Of a stretch of 64,000 nucleotides of DNA, positions 38,246 to 47,817 are shown piece by piece. This DNA is from Bacteroidales bacterium (GTDB lineage: Bacteria > Bacteroidota > Bacteroidia > Bacteroidales > Bacteroidaceae). Both the position numbers and the translations under genes were made by a program. How positions within the stretch are numbered: position 1 is the stretch's first letter; the number at the start of each line of letters is the position of its first letter. Where the stretch lies: positions 1 to 64,000 of the forward strand of contig JAUMYJ010000007.1 in assembly GCA_030528715.1 (NCBI GenBank), given 5' to 3'. The notes below the pieces were generated by a model, which saw nothing but the letters and a program-made list of their open reading frames with translations, was not told the origin of the DNA and searched no databases.

Positions 38246-39442
38246 TTAGAAGAATGTGTGTTGCTCGCGCTTTGTTGAGCAGTGTGCTGTAAAGTCTACA
38301 AAGTCTACTGGCATTCCTGTACGTTCCGATTCGGCGGAGAGAGCTGCTATAGCCGACCATTCAGCGGCATCGTATACATCAATGTCGAGTGGTAGTCCAT
38401 GGCGCAGGCAGTAGATTAGGCGAGTATCCATGAGGTAGTTCATCACATTGGGTACTTTTTTAGCCAAGCCTTCTTCGTAGATATGGCGCAGGGGGTCAGG
38501 TATATATTGGCATACGCGCTGCATGGCGACTTCATCAGTGTCGGCTATGGCATCGTGTCGTAGCTGTACGATGGGTGTAGGATATTTACTCACGTAGCCT
38601 TCGGTAGCACTTATCGTCTGACGGCGCGAATAAGGTCGTGGCGTATGAAGGTCAAGTTCGAGTGAGATGGTATGTCCGTGTGCAGTACGCAGTAGTGTGG
38701 TTACATTGCGCTCTGCCAAAGATACTTGTCCTGAGGCTATGCTATAAAGTGTCGTGATGCGATCTGTACGGTGCAAACCCAGTAGCAAAGCGATAGGCCC
38801 AAGGCCATGTGTAGCATAAGCATTGCCTGTTGAAAAAGGATAATAGCTTTCGAGCCAGCGATACACACCCTCACCTTGCCCCGTGCGTGCATAGTCGCTA
38901 TATAAGTCGTGTGCATAGGCCCCCTCGCAGTGTTTGATGTGGCCCAATAGGCCTGTACGATACATGCCATAGGTGCCAAGTGCAAAGGGGTCGTAGCAGC
39001 AGTTTTCCATCATAAAACAATGGCGGCGTGTCGCTTCGGCTGTGGCTACCAAGGCGTGGCATTCTTCAAGTGTCACGGCCGCAGGTACTTCTACGGCTAC
39101 ATGCTTACCAGCTTGCATGGCTGCAATTGCGAGTGCTGCGTGGGTAAACCAATCGGTGCAAATCATCACCAAGTCTATATCTGCCTCTGCCAAAAGTGTT
39201 TCGGCAGCATCTTTGCCTGCATATAGCCGTGGCGTAGGGTAGCCACGAGCTATACACAAAGCCTCGGCTGCAGTCACAGCCTCGGGCATGGTGTCGGCCA
39301 CAGCTACGATGCTAGCACCTTCTACATAAGCATAGCGCTCAATGGTGCGTAGTCCACGTCTACCTACACCCACTAGCCCGATACGCACATGTGGGATAGC
39401 AGGCGCAGCAAATTGCAACATGCTCTGAACAGAAGAAACCAT
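38246..39442 (-). CDS. Gfo/Idh/MocA oxidoreductase, GH109-like
   Basis: The 398-residue protein has a Rossmann fold (VRIGLVGVGRRGLRTIERY near residue 19). GKHVAVEVPAAVTLEECH near 113 is the family EKP-like motif with Val in place of Lys. MMENCCYDPFALGTYGMYR and GEGVYRWLESYYPFSTGNAYATHGLGP, split here for length, are features of the NAD-dependent glycosidase group GH109 (alpha-N-acetylgalactosaminidase). Unlike many GH109 proteins it shows no Tat or lipoprotein signal, so it may be cytoplasmic. A plain sugar dehydrogenase is the alternative. It lies alone between ugd and L31. Confidence 0.72.
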   Translation of the reverse strand: MVSSVQSMLQFAAPAIPHVRIGLVGVGRRGLRTIERYAYVEGASIVAVADTMPEAVTAAEALCIARGYPTPRLYAGKDAAETLLAEADIDLVMICTDWFTHAALAIAAMQAGKHVAVEVPAAVTLEECHALVATAEATRRHCFMMENCCYDPFALGTYGMYRTGLLGHIKHCEGAYAHDLYSDYARTGQGEGVYRWLESYYPFSTGNAYATHGLGPIALLLGLHRTDRITTLYSIASGQVSLAERNVTTLLRTAHGHTISLELDLHTPRPYSRRQTISATEGYVSKYPTPIVQLRHDAIADTDEVAMQRVCQYIPDPLRHIYEEGLAKKVPNVMNYLMDTRLIYCLRHGLPLDIDVYDAAEWSAIAALSAESERTGMPVDFVDFTAHCSTKREQHTFF

Positions 39443-39470
39443 AACGGGGAAAAGGTGTTTTACTCAAAAT

Positions 39471-39510
39471 AGCGAGAATACAACGACTCGATTGTCATTG
39501 CATTCTCGCT
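39471..39510 (-). terminator. Hairpin after rpmE2
   Basis: AGCGAGAATACAACGAC pairs with GTCATTGCATTCTCGCT with three imperfect positions. It lies about 85 bases past the L31 stop on the minus strand. Confidence 0.6.
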
Positions 39511-39595
39511 ATATGGGTTATGTTCGTATAAGTGCTATTGCTGCACACGCTTGCTCGTAGCCAAAGCTACCGCTAGCGTAAGCAAGCCGTCTCTA

Positions 39596-39847
39596 TTACT
39601 TACGGCTCTTGGCGTAGCGGCTCATGAACTTGTCTACGCGACCAGCAGTATCAACGAGCTTAGACTTACCTGTATAGAATGGGTGCGATGTACTAGAAAT
39701 TTCGAGCTTTACTACGGGATAAGTTTCACCTTCGAACTCTACAGTATCGTTAGTCTTACAAGTAGATCGAGAGAGGAACATGTCGCCATTGCTCATGTCC
39801 TTGAATACTACTGGGCGGTAGTTTTCTGGGTGGAGGTCTTTCTTCAT
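39596..39847 (-). CDS. rpmE2: 50S ribosomal protein L31, type B
   Basis: The 83-residue protein begins [20 protein letters not shown] and has [26 protein letters not shown] near the end, split from the rest by a short insertion typical of type B L31. The Cys pairs that bind zinc in type A L31 are missing. Type B copies are usually used under zinc limitation, but in Bacteroidetes this is often the only L31. It has its own strong promoter and terminator. Confidence 0.95.
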   Translation of the reverse strand: MKKDLHPENYRPVVFKDMSNGDMFLSRSTCKTNDTVEFEGETYPVVKLEISSTSHPFYTGKSKLVDTAGRVDKFMSRYAKSRK

Positions 39848-39932
39848 TTTGCTTTTATTTTATGGCCGCTTCCCATAGGTAATATACCTTAATGGGGTTG
39901 TAAGCCTGATTATAGTGCTTTCGAATGTGGTG

Positions 39933-39963
39933 CAAAGATACAAAGAATATCGCATATAAGCAA
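39933..39963 (-). promoter_or_regulatory. Promoter of rpmE2
   Basis: On the minus strand TTG and TATCTTTG are separated by 20 bases. Transcription would start near 39926, giving a leader of about 80 bases in which a ribosomal-protein control site could sit. Confidence 0.7.
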
Positions 39964-40159
39964 GCTTGTGAGCCAAAATGTAGCTAAAAACTATAGAGAT
40001 AGTATAGCTACCACGCTTAGCTCTTAGTATTTGACAGTCTGTTTATTAATAGCTTACGCCATCTTGCCTTTTATCGCTATAGCTAAAACTGTTATAGTTA
40101 TGCGTGCTTAACAGCCTTGGCATGCCATTGTCATGGTCTAAGGTTGTGGGGGCTTGGCT
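39964..40159. other. Intergenic stretch without a gene
   Basis: No open frame or RNA gene is supported here. An imperfect hairpin (CCTTGG near 40114 and AAGG near 40140) might help end the mnmA transcript coming from the right. Confidence 0.4.
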
Positions 40160-40257
40160 CTAAGTCTTGTAGCAGGTCTTGGTACATGTGTGCCAAGACC
40201 TGCTACAAGTGTTTCTAGACACGATACACATGTACCCTAACGTGGCACAGCACTTCG
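40160..40257. repeat. 21-bp-period palindrome array, copy 4
   Basis: Unit centres lie at 40166, 40187, 40208, 40229 and 40250. The inner units are GGTACATGTGTGCC, GCTACAAGTGTTTC and GATACACATGTACC. Linkers are AGGTCTT, AAGACCT, TAGACAC and CTAACGT. The first two linkers are exact complements, so the second unit extends to a hairpin with 16-base arms and a single G-T pair. It lies 46 bases past the mnmA stop. Confidence 0.87.
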
Positions 40258-40303
40258 AGGTTAGCATCGCAGACTTTTCTCAAAAGCCCTGTGACGCTAG
40301 AAT

Positions 40304-41386
40304 TTAAAGGCGAATGGTCTCGCCAATTTCGCCACTACCGATACACAGATCAGCATGCTCGTCGTAGATGACACCAAACTGTCCTGGGGCAACGCCTTGA
40401 ATAGGGCGACTGCTACGGACGTGGATATCGTTGCCCTTACGCACGAGTGTACCAGGAGTACATACCTCTGTATGGCGCACCTTAAATTGAATAGGAAATT
40501 CACCCTCTGATGGCCAAGGGTCGGCCGTGATGAAGTGAAAGCCATTTAGTGCAAAGCCTGTGGCATATTGCTTCTCGGTGTCGTAGCCACGTGATACGTA
40601 GATGAGGTTGCGTGCCACATCTTTCTTGACTACAAACCATGGACCACCCCCAAGGCCTAAGCCTTTGCGCTGGCCTATGGTGTGAAACCAAAAACCGCGA
40701 TGACGCCCCAGCTTATTGCCCGTTTCTAACTCAATAATATCGCCTGGCTTTTCGCCTAAAAAACGCTCTATGAATTGGTTATAATTGATTTTTCCTAAGA
40801 AACAAATGCCTTGGCTATCCTTACGTTTAGCACTGAGTAGCCCAGCACGTTCGGCTACTGCACGCACTTCTTCTTTGAGTAAGTTTCCTAGTGGACACCA
40901 TAGCTTTTCGACTTGCTTGCGGTCGAGCTGAGCCAAAAAGTCTGTTTGATCTTTGACGGGGTCTTTGGCTGTGGCAAGCCACACCTGGCCATCGATTTCT
41001 TTAATTTGTGCGTAGTGTCCTGTTACGATTTTATCGTATTTATAGCCTACGAGCTCTTCAAAACACCCAAATTTTATGAGACGGTTACACATAACATCGG
41101 GGTTTGGGGTAAGGCCTTGGCGTACGCGTTCGATGGTGTAGCCTACGACACGTTCCCAATACGCTTGTTGTAGGTCTATAACTTCAAGCTTTAACCCATA
41201 GCGATGAGCTGTGGCTGTGGCTATTTCGAGGTCTTCTTCGGCAGTACAGGTTAAGTCGTCTTCGGTGTCCATACCTATTTTGATGTAAAAGAGGTCTGGC
41301 TTGTGGCCTGCTTCGTAAAGCAAATGTGTGGCTACCGAGCTATCAACACCACCTGAAAACAGGAGGGCTATTTTAAGGTCTTTCAT
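40304..41386 (-). CDS. mnmA: tRNA-specific 2-thiouridylase
   Basis: MnmA thiolates U34 of tRNAs for Lys, Glu and Gln. From the ATG at 41386 it has 360 residues, the usual length. A start 42 codons earlier would overlap the pgeF gene and adds foreign residues. The PP-loop [14 protein letters not shown] is at residue 10. The two catalytic cysteines appear in [13 protein letters not shown] near 95 and [10 protein letters not shown] near 190. [14 protein letters not shown] is also conserved. It is the last gene of a minus-strand run, 13 bases after pgeF, and is followed by repeat copy 4. Confidence 0.95.
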   Translation of the reverse strand: MKDLKIALLFSGGVDSSVATHLLYEAGHKPDLFYIKIGMDTEDDLTCTAEEDLEIATATAHRYGLKLEVIDLQQAYWERVVGYTIERVRQGLTPNPDVMCNRLIKFGCFEELVGYKYDKIVTGHYAQIKEIDGQVWLATAKDPVKDQTDFLAQLDRKQVEKLWCPLGNLLKEEVRAVAERAGLLSAKRKDSQGICFLGKINYNQFIERFLGEKPGDIIELETGNKLGRHRGFWFHTIGQRKGLGLGGGPWFVVKKDVARNLIYVSRGYDTEKQYATGFALNGFHFITADPWPSEGEFPIQFKVRHTEVCTPGTLVRKGNDIHVRSSRPIQGVAPGQFGVIYDEHADLCIGSGEIGETIRL

Positions 41387-41399
41387 GTAAGAGGGTGGG

Positions 41400-42227
41400 T
41401 TAAATCTTTGTATCATGAAGGCCGATGGCAGTGAGCATACGTCCTGAATTTTGGCCGAGGGTGCGTGCTGAAAAGTAGGTGTCAGCCTGCTCAACCGTGC
41501 ACACACCAGCACAATAGATGTGGTGGAAAGGAACGCCTAGGGCTTGTAGTTGCTCAGCATTAGCCCACCACAAGTCAATGTGCCAACGCTTCTTAAAAGG
41601 CTCTGCAATATCTGGCATGTGAAAATCTGCTTTAGCAAAGGCATCATAGACTTCTTGCCCTACTTCAAAGGCTTGTAGGCTTATGCTAGGGGCTATCGCT
41701 ACTTGCACAGCTTCGGGACGTGTATGATAGTGCTGTTGCATTGCTGCAAGCGTATGGGCAGCAATCCGTCCTACAGTACCACGCCAGCCAGCATGTATCG
41801 CTGCAATGGCTTCATGCTCGGGATCGTAGAGTAAAATGGGTACACAGTCGGCTGTAAGTACACCTAAGTAAATACCAGGTAGGTCAGTTATGATAGCATC
41901 TACTGCGTGGAGAGCTTTCGCTTGCTGATCGGGCGAAAGTGTGTTATGTGTCGTATCTATCTTGGCAATGTTGAGCGAGTGTGTTTGTGTTGGTATGATG
42001 AGTTGGTCAAGCTCAATATTGAGTGTTTGACAGAGTAGAGCGCGATGTGCAGCAACGCGCTCAGGTGTATCGCCCGTGTGGAAGGCCATGTTATAGCCTG
42101 CGTATGCCTCGGCCTCCGCTGTGTGTGTCTTGCCTCGCTGTGTGGTAAAGGCAGTAAGTCGGCGAGCTGTGGGGGCGGTGTCAAACGCATGGTGGAGTAG
42201 AGGTATGCTAGGTACTGGCTTGGGCAT
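41400..42227 (-). CDS. pgeF: YfiH/LACC1-type polyphenol oxidase or purine nucleoside phosphorylase
   Basis: The 275-residue protein has the family signature: [20 protein letters not shown] near 124, followed by [11 protein letters not shown] with the His and Arg of the active site. The CxVEQ-type end is seen as [17 protein letters not shown]. Members were first called laccases; related enzymes cleave purine nucleosides, and E. coli YfiH edits peptidoglycan precursors. The substrate here is unknown. It lies between obg and mnmA, probably in one transcript. Confidence 0.88.
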   Translation of the reverse strand: MPKPVPSIPLLHHAFDTAPTARRLTAFTTQRGKTHTAEAEAYAGYNMAFHTGDTPERVAAHRALLCQTLNIELDQLIIPTQTHSLNIAKIDTTHNTLSPDQQAKALHAVDAIITDLPGIYLGVLTADCVPILLYDPEHEAIAAIHAGWRGTVGRIAAHTLAAMQQHYHTRPEAVQVAIAPSISLQAFEVGQEVYDAFAKADFHMPDIAEPFKKRWHIDLWWANAEQLQALGVPFHHIYCAGVCTVEQADTYFSARTLGQNSGRMLTAIGLHDTKI

Positions 42228-42242
42228 GAGTATGATATTGCA

Positions 42243-43487
42243 TTAAGCGTTGGTAGCGGTGTGCGTTTCGTCGTCTATATCTTCTAAATCATCAAGATCA
42301 TAGACGACGTCTTCGATGGTATCAACCGCGTAGTCTGTGTCGTCTATGAGGTCTTCGTCACTGATACCATCTTCGTAGATGGTGGGGCTATCTTCTATAT
42401 CAAGTTGCCAAGTGGCAAAGTCTTCGCGTAGAGGCTTTACATCGCGGTCACGATGTACGAAGGTTGTTTGGCGGATAGCTGCCATTTTGTTGCTTTCGCT
42501 GTTTAGAGCTTCCCAAAGCATATCTTTGAGCCGTTCAATGTTGCGCCCCGTAATGGCGGAGATAAAGACGGTGGGGATACCCTCGGGTAGTTCGGGTGTA
42601 AGGAGCTCTTCAAGTTCATCGTCAAGTAAGTCGTTTTTAGTAATTGCTAGCACACGTTGTTTGTCTAGCATCTCGGGGTTGAACTTGCGTAGCTCGTCAA
42701 GGAGCACTTCATAGGCTTCTTTAATGTTGTCACTATCGCCAGGTACCATGAACAGCAAGAGGGAGTTGCGCTCAATGTGTCGCAGGAAGCGTAGTCCTAA
42801 ACCACGGCCTTCGGCTGCGCCCTCAATGATGCCTGGGATATCGGCCATAACAAATGATTTGTGGTCCCGATAGGCCACAATGCCTAGGCTAGGCTCTAAT
42901 GTCGTAAAGGGGTAGTTGGCTATTTTAGGTTTGGCTGATGAGAGTGCTGATAGTAGCGTGCTTTTGCCAGCGTTGGGGAAGCCTACCAGCCCCACGTCGG
43001 CCAAGAGTTTGAGCTCTAGTACTACCATCATTTCTTGCATAGGCTCGCCAGGTTGTGCATAGCGTGGTGCTTGATTGGTAGCGGTGCGAAATTGCCAATT
43101 CCCCAAACCGCCACGCCCACCTTGCAAGAGCATAACGACTTGTCCGTCCTCGGTTACGTCGCAGAGGTATTTACCTGTTTCGGCATCGTAGGCCACAGTG
43201 CCACAAGGTACATCTATGTAGCGGTCTTCACCATCGGCACCATGTGATTTAGCCTTACCACCATTACCCCCATTGCCTGCAAAAACGTGGCGTTCGTAGC
43301 GTAGGTGTAGTAGGGTCCAGTAATTGCGATTGCCGCGTAGGTACACGTTACCTCCTCGTCCACCATCGCCACCATCGGGGCCACCATTGGGAATGTATTT
43401 TTCTCGGCGCATATGAATAGAGCCCCGTCCGCCCTTACCTGAGCGACAGAATATTTTGACGTAGTCTACAAAGTTAGATTCGGCCAT
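42243..43487 (-). CDS. obgE: GTPase Obg
   Basis: Obg is a ribosome-associated GTPase needed for 50S assembly and growth control. From the ATG at 43487 it has 414 residues; an earlier ATG adds 16 residues not found in the family. The N-terminal Gly-rich Obg fold shows [19 protein letters not shown] and [17 protein letters not shown]. The G domain has [14 protein letters not shown] (G1), DIPGI (G3) and TKND (G4). The C-terminal 60 residues are strongly acidic. It follows adk with a structured gap and precedes pgeF by 15 bases. Confidence 0.95.
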   Translation of the reverse strand: MAESNFVDYVKIFCRSGKGGRGSIHMRREKYIPNGGPDGGDGGRGGNVYLRGNRNYWTLLHLRYERHVFAGNGGNGGKAKSHGADGEDRYIDVPCGTVAYDAETGKYLCDVTEDGQVVMLLQGGRGGLGNWQFRTATNQAPRYAQPGEPMQEMMVVLELKLLADVGLVGFPNAGKSTLLSALSSAKPKIANYPFTTLEPSLGIVAYRDHKSFVMADIPGIIEGAAEGRGLGLRFLRHIERNSLLLFMVPGDSDNIKEAYEVLLDELRKFNPEMLDKQRVLAITKNDLLDDELEELLTPELPEGIPTVFISAITGRNIERLKDMLWEALNSESNKMAAIRQTTFVHRDRDVKPLREDFATWQLDIEDSPTIYEDGISDEDLIDDTDYAVDTIEDVVYDLDDLEDIDDETHTATNA

Positions 43488-43530
43488 AATAGTAGGATAG
43501 CTTTTGAGAGATTGCGTGTGGATAATCGGT

Positions 43531-43576
43531 ATCAACGAGGTCGCGAGCGATGGTGTTTCGCCTGCGCCTCGTTGAT
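43531..43576 (-). other. Hairpin between adk and obgE
   Basis: ATCAACGAGG and CCTCGTTGAT are exact 10-base arms. The interior can pair further through CGC/GCG blocks around a two-base mismatch. It falls in the 132-base gap between two genes read in the same direction. No T run follows, so an attenuator or RNA-processing site is as likely as a terminator. Confidence 0.55.
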
Positions 43577-43619
43577 GGGTAGGTGTCTAGTTTACGCATG
43601 CCATATTAGGCTTGTGCGC

Positions 43620-44189
43620 TTACCATTTTTCGATGATGGCAATGATGTCGTTGGTAATGGCGTCTACTTCGCCCCAGCCTTTTACATAGTTGTGTTTACC
43701 TTCGCCCTTATACCATTCAATGAGGGGAGCAGTCTGTGATTTGTACACGCCAAGACGCTTGGCAATCGTTTCCTCGTTGTCGTCGGCACGGCCACTGGTT
43801 TTACCACGTAGCAATAAACGCTCCATTAGCATTTCGTCTGGTACGTCAAGCTCAATCATGCCACTAACCTCGGCGCCACGCTCAGCGAGCATCGCTTTGA
43901 GTGCTTCGGCCTGAGGAATAGTGCGTGGGAAACCATCGAAGATAACACCAGCACAAGGTAGTAGGCTGTCATAAGTGGCAGCCAAAATGTTTATCATGAG
44001 CTCGTCAGGGATAAGCTGCCCAGCGTCAATATAGCTCTTGGCTGTTTTGCCTAGTTCGGTTTCATTCTTTATTTCGGCACGGAGTACGTCGCCCGTAGAG
44101 ATGTGCTTAAGACCATATTTTTCTACGATACGATCGCTTTGTGTGCCCTTGCCAGAGCCAGGAGCACCGAAGATTACGATATTCTTCAT
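43620..44189 (-). CDS. adk: Adenylate kinase
   Basis: Adk balances ATP, ADP and AMP. The 189-residue protein is the short form without a zinc-binding LID. The P-loop GAPGSGKGTQSDRIVEKY is at residue 8, HISTGDVLRAE at 29, and FDGFPRTIPQAEAL near 83. The LID region reads LLLRGKTSGRADDNEETIAK. It lies between hpt and obgE on the minus strand, in a purine-related run. Confidence 0.95.
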   Translation of the reverse strand: MKNIVIFGAPGSGKGTQSDRIVEKYGLKHISTGDVLRAEIKNETELGKTAKSYIDAGQLIPDELMINILAATYDSLLPCAGVIFDGFPRTIPQAEALKAMLAERGAEVSGMIELDVPDEMLMERLLLRGKTSGRADDNEETIAKRLGVYKSQTAPLIEWYKGEGKHNYVKGWGEVDAITNDIIAIIEKW

Positions 44190-44236
44190 GTCGTTGTATT
44201 ATAGTTGTAATAGAGTTTTTGAGTGTGTGTATCGAC

Positions 44237-44773
44237 CTAGGCCACTACGGTATATATGTTGCGTAAGTTTCTTCCGAAGCCATCATAGTCTAGACCATAA
44301 CCTACGATAAAGTCGTTGGGGATACTGAGGCATTCGTAATCTATTTGTACGGGTACTTGTAAATTGTCGTGTTTTACGAGTAGAGCTGCTACGCGCAGAT
44401 CAGCCACGCCAGCACGTTTCATCGTTTCGATAAGGTGCTGCATCGTGATGCCTGAGTCGATAATATCTTCTACGATGATTACTGATCGCCCACGCAAATC
44501 GATATTTAGCCCGATGAGTTCTTTTACCTTGCCCGTAGTTTGTGTGCCCTCGTACGAGGCTACACGTGTAAATTGTACTTCGCAGGGCATCTCAATGCAT
44601 TTGAGCAAGTCGGCCGTAAACATAAATGCGCCATTGAGCACACTAACGAATACTACGTCTTTGCCTACCATGTCGCGTTCGATTTCTTTGGCCACGCGAG
44701 CTACTTCTTTTAAGATATTCGCCTCGGGTATTGAGAGGTAAAACTGTCGGTCCTTTACAGTAATCGTTTCCAT
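44237..44773 (-). CDS. hpt: Hypoxanthine phosphoribosyltransferase
   Basis: The 178-residue enzyme salvages hypoxanthine and guanine to IMP and GMP with PRPP. The PRPP-binding loop is VIIVEDIIDSGITMQHL near residue 97. VFVSVLNGAFMFTADL near 42 and the C-terminal FIVGYGLDYDGFGRNL match bacterial Hpt. It heads the hpt-adk-obgE-pgeF-mnmA run, with 47 bases before adk. A -7 box lies 43 bases upstream. Confidence 0.94.
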   Translation of the reverse strand: METITVKDRQFYLSIPEANILKEVARVAKEIERDMVGKDVVFVSVLNGAFMFTADLLKCIEMPCEVQFTRVASYEGTQTTGKVKELIGLNIDLRGRSVIIVEDIIDSGITMQHLIETMKRAGVADLRVAALLVKHDNLQVPVQIDYECLSIPNDFIVGYGLDYDGFGRNLRNIYTVVA

Positions 44774-44816
44774 ACAGGAATGCTAATGAGTCGTTCTTTA
44801 TTTGAGAATTAAGGTA

Positions 44817-44824
44817 CAAAGATA
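44817..44824 (-). promoter_or_regulatory. Promoter -7 box of hpt
   Basis: The minus strand reads TATCTTTG about 45 bases before the hpt ATG. No convincing -33 element is present. Confidence 0.5.
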
Positions 44825-44922
44825 CGCATTTCTAGTGAGATAACTGCGCTTTTGAGCGGCTAAAATGATGTCTAAGGGCAGCCAAATTATAAAAATACTT
44901 CACCTCATTGGGGCAAAGTAAC

Positions 44923-44965
44923 CAAGGCTATACAGCAAGCGGGTTTTGTTTGCTGTATAGCCTTG
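44923..44965 (-). terminator. Hairpin after guaA
   Basis: CAAGGCTATACAGCAA pairs with TTGCTGTATAGCCTTG around a loop of about 11 bases. It lies about 45 bases past the guaA stop. No clear T run follows. Confidence 0.65.
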
Positions 44966-45007
44966 TCTTTGTGTTTAAATATGATGCAACTTATGTTGTA
45001 GGTGTTA

Positions 45008-46531
45008 TTATTCCCATTCAATGGTTGCAGGCGGCTTTGACGAAATGTCGTAGCACACACGATTTACGCCGCGTACTTTGTTGATGATGTCGTTGCTTAC
45101 CTTAGCGAGGAAATCATAAGGTAGGTGCGCCCAGTCAGCAGACATGCCATCGGTGCTAGTGACGGCTCGTAAAGCTACAGCTTGTTCATAGGTGCGCTCA
45201 TCTCCCATGACTCCTACACTTTGAATTGGTAGTAAGATTACACCAGCTTGCCATACCTCGCTATACAAGCCCCAATCGCGTAGACCTTGAATGAATATGT
45301 CGTCAGCTTCTTGTAGAATTTGTACTTTTTGAGGTGTGATGTCTCCCAAAATACGTACAGCTAAACCTGGCCCAGGGAAAGGGTGACGGTCAATGAGGTG
45401 GTCGGGCATACCCATTGAGCGACCAACGCGACGTACTTCATCTTTGAATAGCCATTGTAGCGGCTCACAGAGTTTTAGGTTCATCTTTTCGGGTAAGCCT
45501 CCTACGTTGTGGTGGCTTTTGATGACCATGCCAGTGATGCTAAGGCTCTCAATGCGGTCGGGATAGATGGTGCCTTGTGCTAGCCATTTCGCGTCAGTGA
45601 TTTTTTGTGCTTCGGCATCAAAGACTTCGATAAAGCCTTTTCCTATAATTTTGCGTTTTTGCTCAGGATCGCTTACACCAGCAAGGTCGGCAAAGAATTT
45701 TTCGCTCGCATCTACTCCTATAACGTTAAGGCCAAGGCACTTGTAGTCTTCCATCACGCGGTGAAACTCATCTTTACGCAGTAGCCCATGGTCTACGAAG
45801 ATACACGTGAGGTTATCGCCGATGGCCTTATTAAGTAGTACTGCTACGACCGATGAATCTACACCGCCGCTAAGGCCTAAAATGACACGATCGTTGCCTA
45901 GCTGCTCTTTGAGCTCAGCCACAGTTGTTTCTACAAATGATGCTGGGCTCCAATCTTGGTGGCTACCGCAAATATCTACTACAAAGTTACGTAAGAGCTG
46001 CAAGCCATCTAGGCTATGGTAGGCTTCGGGGTGAAATTGTACACCCCACACTTGCTCACCTTCAATTTGATAGGCTGCATTGCATACTTGGTCGGTAGAA
46101 GCTATGGTCTTATAGTTTTCGGGTAGATCAGTAATGGTATCGCCGTGGCTCATCCACACTTGTGAACCAGTGCTGATGCCTTTCAAGAGTGGGTTGTTGC
46201 TCACACTAGTTAGGTTGGCACGACCATATTCGCGAGTGTTGGCAGGCTTTACGTGACCGCCACCTACATAGGCTATATATTGTGCTCCATAGCAGATGCC
46301 TAGAATAGGGTATTTCCCACGAAACGTTTCTAGATTAGTCTTAAATGCCTTTTCGTCATATACGCTATAAGGCGATCCACTCAAAATTACCCCAATGATG
46401 CTGTCATCATTTTGAGGAAACTTGTTGTAGGGTAGGATTTCGCAGAATGTGTCTAGCTCGCGCACACGACGGCCAATGAGCTGTGTCGTTTGCGAGCCAA
46501 AGTCAAGAATAATGATTTTTTGCTGCTGCAT
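45008..46531 (-). CDS. guaA: GMP synthase (glutamine-hydrolysing)
   Basis: GuaA converts XMP to GMP with glutamine and ATP. From the ATG at 46531 it has 507 residues; an earlier ATG adds 12 unrelated residues and would lie in the promoter region. The class I glutamine amidotransferase domain has [11 protein letters not shown] with the catalytic Cys, and [10 protein letters not shown] with the His-Glu pair. The ATP-PPase loop is [14 protein letters not shown] near 225. The end is [15 protein letters not shown]. Together with hpt and adk it makes this a purine-nucleotide region. Confidence 0.96.
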   Translation of the reverse strand: MQQQKIIILDFGSQTTQLIGRRVRELDTFCEILPYNKFPQNDDSIIGVILSGSPYSVYDEKAFKTNLETFRGKYPILGICYGAQYIAYVGGGHVKPANTREYGRANLTSVSNNPLLKGISTGSQVWMSHGDTITDLPENYKTIASTDQVCNAAYQIEGEQVWGVQFHPEAYHSLDGLQLLRNFVVDICGSHQDWSPASFVETTVAELKEQLGNDRVILGLSGGVDSSVVAVLLNKAIGDNLTCIFVDHGLLRKDEFHRVMEDYKCLGLNVIGVDASEKFFADLAGVSDPEQKRKIIGKGFIEVFDAEAQKITDAKWLAQGTIYPDRIESLSITGMVIKSHHNVGGLPEKMNLKLCEPLQWLFKDEVRRVGRSMGMPDHLIDRHPFPGPGLAVRILGDITPQKVQILQEADDIFIQGLRDWGLYSEVWQAGVILLPIQSVGVMGDERTYEQAVALRAVTSTDGMSADWAHLPYDFLAKVSNDIINKVRGVNRVCYDISSKPPATIEWE

Positions 46532-46564
46532 GGGTGCAAATGTTGAGGTGTTATTTTGATGATG

Positions 46565-46572
46565 CAAATTTA
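46565..46572 (-). promoter_or_regulatory. Promoter -7 box of guaA
   Basis: The minus strand reads TAAATTTG about 34 bases before the guaA ATG. Transcription would begin near 46558. The -33 element is not clear. Confidence 0.5.
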
Positions 46573-46708
46573 CAAAAAAGCCCGCAGATAGGCTCTAATC
46601 ATAGTGATGAAAAGCTGCGTCACGTTTTGTTCTATCAGTAAATATGCTTAGAGAGGCTGATGCGTATACGATTGAAAAAGTGAAAGAGTTGCTGTCATTC
46701 GGCTAGGC

Positions 46709-47050
46709 TTATTTTATGATTTTCTTACCATTCATGATATAGATGCCACTAGGTAGTTGCTCGAAAGTAGCTCTCGTGCCTACTCGGTACCCATTTAGGT
46801 TGTATGCGCTTGCTGTGGCTATACCATTGAGGTCAGTCGTGGTGGGTATGCCTAGTGGCAAAAGTTGGTAACTGGCCATCATGAGGGCTTGCTGGCTGTT
46901 GTCGGTGATGTGCAGACGTATGTGGTGTTTGCTCTCTTTGATAACAGCTTTAAGAGGTGTAGTGTACTGAGTCTGTGCGCTCGTATTAACTTGTGGTATG
47001 ATCGCTAATAAGGTAGCAAAAAGTACTCCCTTAGCTATGCGTAAGGTCAT
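46709..47050 (-). CDS. Small secreted protein that is mostly a type IX sorting-like domain
   Basis: The 113-residue protein has a signal peptide (cleavage near NTSAQ at about 26). The remaining 87 residues contain IATASAYNLNGYRVG and LPSGIYIMNGKKIIK, the pattern found at the C-termini of type IX secretion cargo. Almost no cargo domain remains in front of it. It may be a small surface protein, a decayed remnant of a larger one, or a carrier in its own right. No neighbour explains it. There is no in-frame extension upstream that would suggest a longer gene. Confidence 0.65.
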   Translation of the reverse strand: MTLRIAKGVLFATLLAIIPQVNTSAQTQYTTPLKAVIKESKHHIRLHITDNSQQALMMASYQLLPLGIPTTTDLNGIATASAYNLNGYRVGTRATFEQLPSGIYIMNGKKIIK

Positions 47051-47082
47051 CTTGTAAGATAGAAAAAGAAATAAACTTCGGT

Positions 47083-47113
47083 TTTGTAGAATAATAAATT
47101 TGTGCTAACTTTG
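47083..47113 (+). promoter_or_regulatory. Promoter of the LysE-family gene
   Basis: TTTG at 47083-47086 and TAACTTTG at 47106-47113 are 19 bases apart. Transcription would start near 47120, about five bases before the ATG, so the message may be nearly leaderless. Confidence 0.7.
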
Positions 47114-47124
47114 TAGGTTAGATT

Positions 47125-47802
47125 ATGGAAGGAAATTTCTGGGCTTTACTGCCCGTTAGTGGCTTAGAGCTCTTCGTTAAGGGCGTGCTGATAGGTATCG
47201 CAGCCTCCATTCCCATGGGGCCTGTGGGTATCTTGTGTGTGCAGCGTACGCTACAAAAAGGACGTGCTTATGGCTTGATGACAGGTATGGGGGCCACGCT
47301 GAGTGACTTGTTTTATGCTTTGATTACGGGGCTAGGTATGTCGTTTGCGATGGATTTTATCGAAGATGAGCGTAATCTCTTTGTGTTGCAACTCTTGGGT
47401 AGTGCCTTATTGCTTGCCTTTGGCCTCTATATGTTTAAGACCAAGATGCGGCGTAAGTTGTCGTATGTTAATCGCCATCGTGGTACACTTATACATAATG
47501 GCCTGACTGGCTTTTTGATTACACTATCTAATCCTGGTATCATCTTTTTGTTTATGGCCTTGTTTGCTCGCTTTGCTTTCATGGTGCCCGAGCATGAGTG
47601 GGAGCAATCTTTGGGTTTCTTAGGCATTATGGTTGGTGCTATGGCATGGTGGTATATCTTAACTTATGCGGTAGATCGCTTGCGTGAAATAGTAAGTGAT
47701 CGTACAATTCATATTTTTAATAAGACAGTGGGTGTCATCGTCATTATCGTTGCTATTGTTGGTGCTATCATCACCCTCTTCCACCTTAAAGTAACGCCCT
47801 AA
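47125..47802 (+). CDS. LysE family transporter
   Basis: The 225-residue protein has six hydrophobic segments and begins with the family signature GIAASIPMGPVGILCVQRTL near residue 24, including the conserved PMGP turn. LTGFLITLSNPGIIFLFMAL near 130 is the second repeat, with the NP motif. LysE-type proteins export amino acids or similar small molecules across the inner membrane. The substrate is unknown. It opens a plus-strand run (DUF4924, rmlD, prfC, tsaC) with small gaps. Confidence 0.87.
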   Translation: MEGNFWALLPVSGLELFVKGVLIGIAASIPMGPVGILCVQRTLQKGRAYGLMTGMGATLSDLFYALITGLGMSFAMDFIEDERNLFVLQLLGSALLLAFGLYMFKTKMRRKLSYVNRHRGTLIHNGLTGFLITLSNPGIIFLFMALFARFAFMVPEHEWEQSLGFLGIMVGAMAWWYILTYAVDRLREIVSDRTIHIFNKTVGVIVIIVAIVGAIITLFHLKVTP

Positions 47803-47817
47803 CACTTTTGCAAGATT

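Noticed and set aside
39551..39892. A 113-residue plus-strand open frame
   Set aside because: It is antisense to the ribosomal protein L31 gene and has no family features or promoter.
41387..41512. Upstream start for mnmA
   Set aside because: It would overlap the end of pgeF by more than 100 bases and adds 42 residues before the PP-loop that the family lacks.
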